DNA from: Tenebrio molitor
Lineage: Eukaryota > Arthropoda > Insecta > Coleoptera > Tenebrionidae
Assembly: GCF_963966145.1 (NCBI RefSeq)
Contig: NC_091046.1
Span: 13,826,001-13,890,000, forward strand
Length of the DNA stretch: 64,000 nt
Reading direction: 5' to 3'
The notes under the pieces are model-generated. The model saw nothing but the letters and a program-made list of their open reading frames with translations, ran no database searches and had not been told where the DNA came from. Both the position numbers and the translations under genes were made by a program. Every line of letters starts with the position of its first letter. Position 1 is the first letter of the stretch. Positions 12,401 through 24,400 of this stretch are shown piece after piece.

Positions 12401-15400
12401 CGTCCTAAATAATTACGAACGAACTCAATATCTTCAAGAGTAAAAGTAAAATAGCAGTTTCCATTAAAAAAAGTGTGTATTAATTTAAAAAATAATACTT
12501 ATAAACCTACATTACAATTTATTATTATTGCAAGGGCAAGTAAAAATAATAACCCATTTTTACAAATTCACTTTGAGAAATTACATTGTGTTCAACTCTA
12601 AATTTCTCAAAAAATATTCCTTTTGCGTAGTATTTTTTGTATTTACCTTCGGAAATGTGTTAGCAGGGTGTCCCAGAACTCGCGGATCAAACTTACAGTG
12701 CGTTTTCCTTGGTGATAACTGAAAGCAATAGCGTTTAAAAAAAAGGACAGGGTATAATCGATTCTTTGTAATGAATAATTAAAGTTGACCAATCAGAAGG
12801 ACACTGTCAATTTGAATTTCACGTAAATTTAACCAATAGTTTGAATTGCCTAGCAACATAATTCTAGTAAGAATGGTATGGAATTTCAAGTAAATGTTTG
12901 GGCAACTGTGAAGATTTTGACAACGTCAAGTTATAATTTGATTCGAAATTTTCAAACTTCATATTGAAATGATGAATACAGCTGCAGAGTATGCCGAAAT
13001 GCTCTATGGAGAGTGCGGGCGCAATGCACGTGAGGATGCAATACGTTTTCCACGACGTTTGCCACATCCAAATTATAACGTATTTCTACGGTTGGTGGAT
13101 CGTGCTCGAGGCACTGGGTCCTTGGTGCCTACTTGACAAGAAGTTGGTGGTCCCCCGCGAGAAGTTAGAACGCCAGATGCTGTTGTTCAGTCCTTTGATG
13201 ACGACGGTAGAAGTAGTACATTTGAAGAACTATATATACCGCGAACCTATCAATATTTTAGAAGAACTAAATGACGAAATTCACGAATATGCTTAGACTG
13301 GCAAGGGAAAATTTAATTAAACGAGCTCGTCTATTCCTTCAGATGAAAGGTGGACCTTTTGAACACTTGTTATAAATTAATCTTTTTATTTTGCATGTTT
13401 TTTATTTCATTTGTTGCATTCTACATCGTTTAAGTTATAAAATTTGATTTTAAATTTTTACTAATAATGATGCTAAAATAAATAGGTTAGTTCAATTCAG
13501 TTTTGTCTTCTTTCTTTTAGAACTGCCACTATGCTTGATCTGTTGTTCAAAACCTACGTGTAACTCCAGCTTTTTTGGAATGTCAAGAATGTTCCTAAAA
13601 GTCTTTCTTTTCATTTCGACGATGACGAGTCCCGCTCGTGTAACTGCGCTAATACGTTGCAGATGCAGAGTGTATGCACAGGAATCAGGATAAATTTCTT
13701 GTGACTCCGATTCACTTCAGAGGCCCTGCATATTTCACTTTTTACTAAGATTTTTAAGGTAGTAATATTACTCACTTGACGCTACGTCGCCATTTTACCT
13801 TCCATCAACAAAGGTTCAATTTTCAATTCATCATATCCCTCCCGTCAATTTCCCATACCCCTCAAGGTTACAATTGCTCTGGAAATTTTCACTCATAACA
13901 AACCATATTTCATTCATTGCCGGAAGCAAGCCGGAAGAAGAAACTTCTTGTGTTCCCTGATTTAGATTCTATACATTTGTTAACCTGCCTTTGGCGAAAT
14001 TATCCCATTTTTGGTTATTTCAAAAGTAGCTGTCACTTTTGACGTCTGCTCCGACAAGTCGACCAGATAAATATTGAAAATAATTTTGTGATTTATCGAA
14101 TTATACGTTGCTTGGCAATTGACGGAAGGTGCTCAATTTTCTCATAAAGGGAAAATTAGATCGAGCTCTATTGGTCAATTTGATTAATTCATAACTAAAA
14201 AGCTGTTGCACCCTGAATATTTTTCTAAACGTTTTTTACCTTCATTACCATCAAGGAATATACAGTTTAAATTTGATCCGCGAGTCCTGGGACATCCTGT
14301 ATTTTCATATAAATTTCGGACTGAAAATTTTGCAAGACATTTATAAATAGGAAAATTTTGGGATGACTGGAATAAAAATTGGAATTAAATCTTGAATGAA
14401 ATGATTCACACGAGTTAGTTGTTCTGTACATACAATTATCAGCACGCGCCCATATTTCGGGAACAAATATGGCTTCCTCGTTTAAGTATATAATTATTCG
14501 ATGGAGGAATTCGTCTATGGACTTAATCCGCACCCTTTAAAAAAATGGATTATGTCAGGTATAGTGGAGGAACTCGGTACAACGGCTTCTTCTATAGTAT
14601 TTTTACCCCTAATAGAAATATTGACTAAAATCATAAATCACACCAACAAAGAAACAGTTTACAATCCACTTACAGGTAAGAAACCGGTCATTTTTGCCCG
14701 TTGGGTGTCACTAAATATTTGGCTGAGGTTATTTAACACCCCACCATAAATTATCAGATGAGGTGCTTTAAGATCTGTTTCTTTGTTGGTGTGATTTATG
14801 ATTTTAGTCAATATTTCAATTCGGGGTAAAAATGCTATACATTTGTCACTCGACGAAGACGAGTTCTACCACGATCTTGCAATTGGACCATGTTTGACAT
14901 TAGGTATATGTCACGACCAGAATAACGTTCTGCCTACAGTCTTCGGGCTCATGCAGAATTTGCTCCAGCTTCACCGAGTATACCATGACGTGCCCAGAAG
15001 AAGTGAAAACTTTTATTTTTGTAAAAAATCCCGAAACAAATACATACAATTTTATAAGTTGAATACTACGAGTATTTAGTGCAACAAATTTTCAAAATGG
15101 GCATCGTTTCTTTCTTGGCAAATTGCAAATCGATAGTAACATTCATCGCTTACGTTTTGTAACATTTCCGGTGTGATTTGCCTAATTTCATGCTCAATAC
15201 GTTGCTTAAGGTCCTCGATATTATTCGGTTTTGTTACATACGAGTACTCGTACGTGTAGACCTTACTCTTAAAATATCCCCATAAAAAAGTCGAGAGGAG
15301 TAAGATCCGGAGAACTTGCCGGCCATTCAATTTGACCTCTTCTTCCAATCCATGGATTAGGAAAGATTCGTCTAAATATCTACGAATGATCACAGCATAA

Positions 15401-18400
15401 TGGGGTGGAGTTCCATCCTGTTGATACCATATTCTTTCATCGGGTAAATCTGGATCTAACGGATTTGGAAATAAGCCCGCTAACGCTGGCATGAGATCTT
15501 GGAGCAACCTAAGATATGTTGCTCCATCAAGATTACCATCCAAGAATACTGGCTCCAATGTTCATTCAATCACCTATTGTCCCAGTTCATACATTGAGTT
15601 TTTGCGGGAACTAAGTATGAGGTTCTGGCATCCAATGAAGGTTATAGTCAGCCCAATAACAATAACGGCCCAATTCATCAGGTTTATTATTTGCTCGCAA
15701 AATTGGATTCGGAGGTCCGGGTCATCCTCAGTTACTTCTTGGACCATTTGCAACTTTTAAGGGTGCAGCTTTGCAGATCTAAGTATTTTGAGGACAATAG
15801 TTGATATCGTAGACTGATATCGTTGTCACGGGTCAGTTGCCGGGCTGGAGTCACCGAATTTTCTTGAATAGTGAATAGCCCGTTTTGTCTGGGCATGACC
15901 CAAGTTCCGGTATTCTGCCCCAATATTGCTTAGGCAAAAAGCAATCAAGGCTTTTGAAAAAAGTTACTACACGAGTAAGATACGAATTGCACACCTCCAA
16001 CGTGTTCAACTTTTGGATTTTATTTTTTTAGCATGTAGGCTTTGAAAATATTCAGGAAATAAATAACGTGCGATCGAATAAAAAAAATCAAGTTACCTGG
16101 ATTGTGCTATTCTGATGTTTTGATTGGTTCAGACCACCATTTTCGCCTACTCAGATTTTTTTTTTATTCGATCGCATGATTGTTGTATTCCTTATGAAGT
16201 GGCCTTTCAAACGAGGTGTCACTTGGTGTACCCTTTCATTTGAAAAAATGAGTGAATTTTATTGCAGTTAAAATTTCCATACTGTATATGGATACTCCTG
16301 GAGTTCTGCACTGACGTCGCTTAAACTTAGCAACACAATGAAAATTTGGAACTTTTGGAAGTGACAAGTGGCACAGCTGACTGAGTCTCGCTCGGTCGGC
16401 TAAACTCGGCTCTCCCGAACTTATTCGAATGAGCCTTTCATCTAGGAGTGTGTGACGTGACGCGTGACGGTGAAACTAATTCACTGCCCGGGAATAATGT
16501 GGTGCGCCTAAAGAAGTTTTCACTTCAAAAATAAATAAATAAATAGTTCAATGGCCAATTTTTTTTAAAACATTGAGAAATTGTGACTGAGTAACACTTT
16601 TTTACTATTTCGAATATTAACATTATTTTTATGTTTTTAGTGTTCTTAATGACGTGAAGTCATGATTTCCAAATATGTAGTACCATCCTCGACTATTTCA
16701 CCTTTCACTTTCATTTCATTCTATTGGTGATTGTCTGAAGAGGAAACATTTTTTGAATTTGATGACCAAAACTATATACGGTGTTTCATTTTTAAGATGA
16801 CCGCCATTTATTCATCTGATATTTTTGTTATTTTTAAGAACAGAGATTTGAATTTTTGCATAGTCGTAGAATTTCGTTAGATGCATTTTTTTATGTACTC
16901 AACTGAAGTTAGTAAACCCAATCAACTGCGACCTCGCATTTTGGAGGGTTGATTTTAATACCGCAAAAGATGCACCCAATGAAGTTTTACGACCGAGGAA
17001 AAATTTAAATCGTGACTCGAAAATATAAAATATAAGGCCGTGTGTACCTTAAATGCAACCATCTCTATAACACATGAAATAGGCAATTAAAAATTAAAAT
17101 ATACTGTACGAATGAAAAGTTTATTAAATCATGAATTTATAGTAATGCATAGTCTAAATGGAAAAACGATGAGCATTGGTTAGGAAGCCGTGTTTATTAT
17201 TAGATATTTTCAATGATAACAAATAACACGAATTGTTTTGTTTCTTACAGGGTTCAATCAGCAAATGGATCAACTCGGAGGTCATCTCCAATACCTGCAT
17301 TGTCTCCTGCAAGCAGACCTTCGTCCCTTATGGATACTCATAACCAGTCAATTACGCATGTGGTACAGGTAGTGGTTAATCGTGACGAACGCGGATATGG
17401 CATGAAAGTTTCGGGTGACAACCCAGTATACGTACAGAGTGTTAAAGAGGGTAATTTTTTTCAATTATGTAACCCAAATTTAAACAGAATTGACAAACAT
17501 TTAATTTCTAATGTTCATTTTTTCTTCAGCTATCTTTCTTTCCACTTCCACACATACAAAATTGTTTTCTAACATATTTTATTCGGAGTGAACCCACAGA
17601 TATGTACATTATTTTAACAAAATCTTAATCGAATTACTATTAAGTATTTATTAAAGTAGAATTGTTTTGTGATAACAGTAAGTTAAATGATTCGTGTTAG
17701 ACACCTATTACGAGTAGATGTTGATTAGATTGAATTTGTTCTTATCTTTGGTGATGGGTTGAGAAATTAATTACATAATAACAAATGATTAGGTGTAGTA
17801 GGTTACCCCTTAGATACCGCAACGAACTTTTCATTTTATTTATTTATTTATTTAAGTACCTATTTAAATACAAGATGTAATTACATTTTTAGTTTTAGTG
17901 TAGATTCATACTTCAGGTTTTCAATTTGTTACTTGTTTTTTTCTTTGAATGTTACAGGAGGAGCTGCTGAAAAAGCGGGATTGCATGCAGGCGACAAAAT
18001 TATAAAGGTAGAATGCTTTTGTACTTTTGTGACTAATTTGTAATTTGAATTTGTTACTAGGTTAACGACGTTAATGTGATATCTTCAAAACATACAGACG
18101 TAGTGGATCTAATTAGATGTAAGTACAAAACCAATAATTTTATAGTTCAATTAGTTTAAACTTAATTGACTAACATTACATTTTAATACATTTTAAATCA
18201 AAATTTTGAAAAAGCAAATTAATAACCAAAAGAAGATATTTATATTTTCGCCAATGAAGGGTTATTTTCCCACAAAATTTCCAATCTAATTAGCCGCTTA
18301 AAATTCTTTTGTACTTCTCAATTAATATTAATATTTAAAGTACATAATTAAATTATAAATAGGTATAAAGCGAATGAGAAAATAGGCATTGCCATATGTG

Positions 18401-21400
18401 AAAAGTAAGAATAATTGCAGTTGTCTGTGTGTTTTGCTAAATTTAGTTTTATTTGAACAAAAATAATTAAGGCGCACTTGAATATACTGAAAACAGAAAG
18501 TCCGTAAAGTTCTTTTTTTGTTAATTCAAACGTATTTTTGTATTTATTGACGTCATGAAAATATGAATAGCAATCATATTGCGGGATCATTTTAGTTTTT
18601 GAAAAAGATAAAAAATATTCACATACATACTTCCAATAGAGAGTATTACGTTTGCGTATATTTTATATTAAAGCATTCAAACGGAAGTATTCTGTTTGTA
18701 CATAGTAAACGGTATTGATATTGTGCAAATAAACGAAGTTTGTCGAAATGAAACGAATTCTATTGTACATGTGACAGATGTTGACTTGAACAATCATGTC
18801 CAATGGATGCTACCTTTATACCTGCGTGGTCTAAATCAGTGACTTTCAGTATTAATTCTTGAAGTGGTTAAGAAAGGCAGGTTTCTATCTGTGATGGTGT
18901 GTTTTTTTTTAAATGTTGTTACGTACATATTTATATATAGTCGTTCGGTTCATTTGAATCTGATCCATAAAAGTATTGCAAGGTACAGTTGCTTAAAATA
19001 AGATAAATCATTCGTTGTGAAAGTACGGCTAATTTGGATGCGGTCGTCTGTAGTAATTGATACATATTTAAAATAATCTTGATGGATATAATTTTAATAG
19101 AAGCTTCCTTTTTAAAATAGATTAGTAATTTACTAATTTTGATCGGTAATTAAGTGACAAACGTACATACGTGAACAAATAACAATTACCTTCATGAATA
19201 TATTAAAATTTCTGGTGTGTTAAATAGTGTTGATACGGGTAGACTATGAAATCATCTCTAATTTGGTATATTTTAACCCACCAATTCTGCGCACGGCAGC
19301 CAATTGTGAACAGATGCAAGTTAGAGTTTGCTTTAGACAACAAGGTGCGGTGTAGTTTGAACGCCAGCAGGTGGGATTACATCTATCACTTCTAAAAACG
19401 GCACATTCACTATCGGCAATCAATTAATTTTCTAGCTAATTGTTTGTTTACATTTTACAAATTCTTATTGACGCGTCATTCATAAACAGCTAATGTTAGT
19501 CTAAAGGTTAGTTAAACCCACCTTTCGTATTCATTTTGAACGCGAAGAGATTTCAATTTAAAACGCAAAAGTAAAATGAATTTTTTTGATTGACTGATAT
19601 TGTGCAGATTAATGATTGTGTAATTTTGTGGGCAGCATCTTCGCAAGTTGTGTTAACTGTTCAGCAAAGAACTGGAACTCAAAAAGTCATGGGTTCTCCT
19701 AGTGTACATAATCGACCGCTCACTACTCCGTCCAGAATTACAGGACCACAACCAGTTGATGTGAGTGCACCCTCGCTCGAAAGCAATTTTTTTCTATGGA
19801 AATATATTTTTTTTAGCACGAGAAGCAATATCAGCTTCAATTAGAAAAAGAGCAACACTATAGACTGATGATCGAAAAAGAACGGCGATACATTGATTTG
19901 TTACGAAGTCAATTGGCATCTTGTCCTGACGAGAAGAAGTATTCCGAATTAACGAAAACAGAAAAAAATTTACAAACGCTTCAAGCGATGCTTCTTCGCA
20001 GCCAAAACGAGGTACGTTATGTTTTTTTGAATTCTTACAGTTTGTACAGTTATCGCGAGTAACATGTATAGATGTACATACATATTTCTTTGCGTTGTGG
20101 TTGGCTTAATCGATATTTGTTGGTGGGCAACGGCGGCTCTCCAACACCCGCAGATTGTTAAATTGTGTTGCAAAGGCTCTCTAGATGTCGCCTTTTCTTT
20201 TAGATGCGAGAGACGAGGAGCTGCTAGTCGCACTGGTGATTGTCTAATTTTCATGATGGACAAGTTACTCATGTTTCTGTGACTATGGTCCTTACTAACT
20301 AGTAACTCTTATTCTAAAAATGTAATCTATTCACATAGCATTGGAAACACGAGTAGTTGTCATAACCTGCCTCGGACACTGGACTAACAATGCTTTACTG
20401 TTTCTTTCTTACAGCATTCTCCTCCACCCTCAAATTCCCCCGTTAATCCCTTGTCAACTTCCTTACCTCGCAAGAATAGAGTGCCTTCGACTGTCTCTTC
20501 GCCAAATGGCAATTCGGAGCTCCAATCTCCGCCACCGTTGCCGAAGAGAAACCAGCGACCGTCCACGGTGGACACGTTAAATAATCGACATCTTCCATAT
20601 TTGAATGGCAAAATTCTCGAAACTAACGCTTTTCTTAACAACGAAATAAATGCCAATGTACGACAGGTTGAAGGCGAAGAGGCGGCCGCCCGTCGTCCAC
20701 CTAGAATGAAGTTCCACATGAATTCGGAGGATGCACGTCTAGTTGATAATCCTCTTTACTCAGACCAGCCTCCTCCCTTGCCTCCTAGAGTTCCTCTTTC
20801 CGCACCCATTATTGGTAACGAACCGGACGCTGTTAACTCCATAAACAAACAAATGTCGTACCCTTTAGTGGCAACCTGCGCGACGTTAGTTAATGATTAT
20901 GTAAGTAACATGCCTTTTTAATCAATTGTTTTTTTTAAACCTAATTTCAGCTCTACACTCGTTCGCTTTACGCTTTTTGCAACGTTTCCTAACAGCCAAC
21001 TGTTGTTCTAAAAGTACTTTTATTTGGTTTATGTGTATATATACGTTGTGTACAGTATTGTTTTTGTAGCACTTAAAAAGCTCCTACCTCTCTTTGCACT
21101 GGCGTTCATTATTTTACACTGTTAGCTAATCGCCTGTCAAGATTTGAAAATTCATTTAAAGTCACTGTATATTCCGACAACTTTATTAGAAAAGTTTTTC
21201 TTCTGCTTATAGTATCGACAATAATTTTACAGTAGTTACAGTTGCATTGTGTGCAGTCACAGCAAGACGTTGAATTACGTTTATGATACCACTCAGTTAA
21301 TTAACTCACCTATTCCTCTGGGAACTTATAAAGGGTAACGCTAATTTCGTTTTTCTGTTGTAATACATAATTATTTTGGTCAAATTTTCTGCACAATTTT

Positions 21401-24400
21401 ATGAAATCATTATCATGAAGTGATTTACTTATTTACTTTCTAATGCAAACTAATGTTAAGATAACTAAATAAAGACATAACTTGAGTTTCTGATGTCCTC
21501 AGATTAAGTTAAAACCACCAACTGTTGAGTTGCTTTACGTATTATATTTAACAGTTTTCAAGCCTCTGATTTAAAAAAGAATGTTGCTAGTCAGGTATGT
21601 TCACCTCTTTTTCAAATTAATTGCAGTCGCCAAACCCAACACATCATCGCACCAAATCTAGTCCTGAATCTCTATCAGCGCTATCCGCAGCGGATGCGTC
21701 GAGAAAAATGACCGCTTCCGAAAGCATGAATGATCTTAGACAGGAAGGATGGGATAATGCCGATACTCCTCCCGGAACGCCCCCTCCGCCTTATCCAAGC
21801 CCTCCGTCTTCAAGAAGAAGACCTTACAGTAGTACAGAAAGTGGCGACAACATGTTTGATGAGGTAAATGCCGAATTTTTTAATAACAATGGTATAACTG
21901 AAACGGCAAAAGAGCCATACCATCACAAATAATGTTTCAGTTTGGTTTTAACTGGACGTTGAAGGTTTTGAATAGACAGATTTTTTGTTACAAGTATTTT
22001 ATTGTTATTGCAGACTATCGGTGACTGTTCCTCTCCTGATGTTTCGCCCTTCCGGGGAACCAATCGAATTTTGGCAAACAGTTCGCCGATACACGCCGCT
22101 ACCCCACAGACCACACAACAGCCAATTATAAGCATGGAGGATGATGAAATATCAGACAACGAATTGGTAAGATAAAAATAGTTGTGTAAAGTAGGGTAGA
22201 AGGATCAAGAGTTTTCTTTTGGACAGAGTCAATTAGAAGATCATGGTCATTTCAAATCGTTGGCCAGGCTTTGGGAGCATTTGCCACACTTGGCTGTGTT
22301 CATGAATTATATTCTCTCAAATTCAGACCCAAACAGTCTTTTATTTTATTTGCTCACCGATTTGTATAAGGAAGGAAACGCCAAGGAAATGAGAAAATGG
22401 GCTTTCGAAATACACTCCTGTTTTCTTGTTCCTGGGGCGGTAAGTAGATGTGAGAATCTGTTCTGTACGCCGTTCTAATTTGCAACCTCTCAATGCAGCC
22501 TCTTCGACTGGGAAATGTAGACGAGAATATTGCACGCGAAATCGATGACGTACTGACTCGCGAATTTGATAAAGAGGAAATTCTTCGAAAAATTTTCTGG
22601 AAGGCGCGTTCTCGAGCCAAAGAAGACTTAACCAAACTTCTTGTTGATTTTCAACAGAAACGCACTGCAGGTTTGGGTACAATATTTGGGCCACCGGATC
22701 AAGTCCTTTTAGATGTTTACCACGACAAGACCAAAGAAACCAAGCTGTATGAGAGCTTATTTTTAGAAAAATTGGAACCGTTTTTGTAAGTGATGAAGAT
22801 GCGAATCCATATTCTTTATATTTCTTTTCATCATGTTTGCAGGGAAGAAATTGAAAAAGAAAATTATGACCCAAAACGGTATTACACAGCCGCCGCTCTC
22901 ACAACAGTACTGACTCGATTATTTGGTATCCGGCCGCCTTCTCATACCATTGATCGTTGTCCAACGTTTGTAAGCAAAGAAAAGTCATTTCGTACAAAAT
23001 TTATAGGAAAATATTCACGAAAGGTTTGTTAAATTTTGCTTAAAGGTTGATCGAATATCTGACGGTATTGATTTTTCAGTTAAATATTCAAGGACATCAA
23101 TATGTCGCACAACAATATTATACAGTGATAGCTTGTAACCACTGCCATCATATTATTTATGGCATAGGACCCCAAGGATATCAGTGCTCTGGTAAAATTT
23201 GTAATTATTCTAGTAATAATAAAAAAATGAACAAACACATTTTAGTGTGTCTGATTAACCTTCACCGTCTGTGCGTCAAATTATATGATGATACTTGTCC
23301 AGGCCCAATCAATAAAAAGGATCGCGGCATAGGAAAATTTATACGCATTAGACATGAACTGGATAACAGGCGCAAACATAGTTCACATTTCATAATGAGT
23401 AAGTTCCATCAAAGATTGTGATTTGAACTTTATTAATGTCGGTGTGATGTTTTAGTGGAGAGGGAAAAGAGGCAGGCAGAAGAAAAGGATAACAGCATGG
23501 AACAATGTGAAAGCGGTAAGTTGAGATTTATATAATCGAATTAAGATGTTTAATTTGCATGTTTGGCATTTGCGGTGAGTAGTCTAAAATTGCGAAATGG
23601 GAACTGTTGGGTATTCTGTAGAAAAGTAGTTTTAAGTCCATGGAGTGATCGATTTGCGGTTGATGTAGCAATATTAAAGAATATGTACATGTCGTGCCAT
23701 GTGCAGTCTTCTGTTGTAAAATGGGTGCGATAACGCGAAAAACACAAAAACTAAAAAGTTTTTTGACCTGCCAACTACAAAAATTAAGGCGGTATTAGCA
23801 AAAGCCTGGAACGGTAGTTTTAGAACTTTTTATTCTACAGTATTTCCTTACGACCACCTTGACCTTGAGGTAATTGTTGTCCACTTTTTTTTATATGATG
23901 TTCTTCTGATAAAAGTTAAACTAAAGAATAAACGAAACTGAGACATGTACGATTCTAATCCAATTGACGATATTCTCATTATTTTTGAAAATATTGATTA
24001 GCTTTCATATTCTGTTTCATAAGATAGATGAAAGAGAAGTACTTACAATTTAGTAGTTAGTTATCAACTGATAGTTTCTCGAAATTAAATCATTTATATT
24101 GATTTTTTAGGTAAGTAACATGACTATTTTATTATTCAACGCAGAAGAAAACTCATAGTTTGTTTTAAAATTATGTGCTCTACACAAAAAGGAATTCATT
24201 GTGTTTTTGCATTTTCGTGCACTTTTTGTGCATTTTAAACAATTTATCTATCTTCGACTGAAAATATTTATGTGGACTGTTGAAAACCCCGAGATACCGA
24301 CTGAGAGAATTACAGATGTCAGTAATGGTTATTTTATAGGCAATGTTGATAAATTCAGACGTGAGTTACAATTCATGGCACAGTAAAATCCTAAATTATT

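Larger units (their letters stand above)
6501..17250. other. RhoGEF2 intron 1
   Basis: A 10.7-kb intron. 12.6-16.2 kb is a cluster of degraded transposons. 6501-8400 has only the TATA candidate, and 8401-8900 has repeat ends. Apart from a palindrome near 9350 (CACTCGTGCTACGCACTCGTG) and a duplicated motif at 10.0-10.2 kb, nothing is recognised between 8900 and 12660, or between 16180 and 17250. Confidence 0.5.

Noticed and set aside
20064..20282. 72-residue plus ORF between exons 6 and 7
   Set aside because: It lies wholly within an intron with a clear donor and acceptor, shows no family signature and overlaps an antisense ORF.
22341..22874. 177-residue and 93-residue minus-strand ORFs
   Set aside because: They lie opposite the RGS-domain exons and have no family features; shadow frames.
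23680..23800. Possible THAP-like zinc finger start (VPCAVFCCKMG)
   Set aside because: Only the first cysteines fit, and the frame stops before the rest of the domain. Too weak to call.
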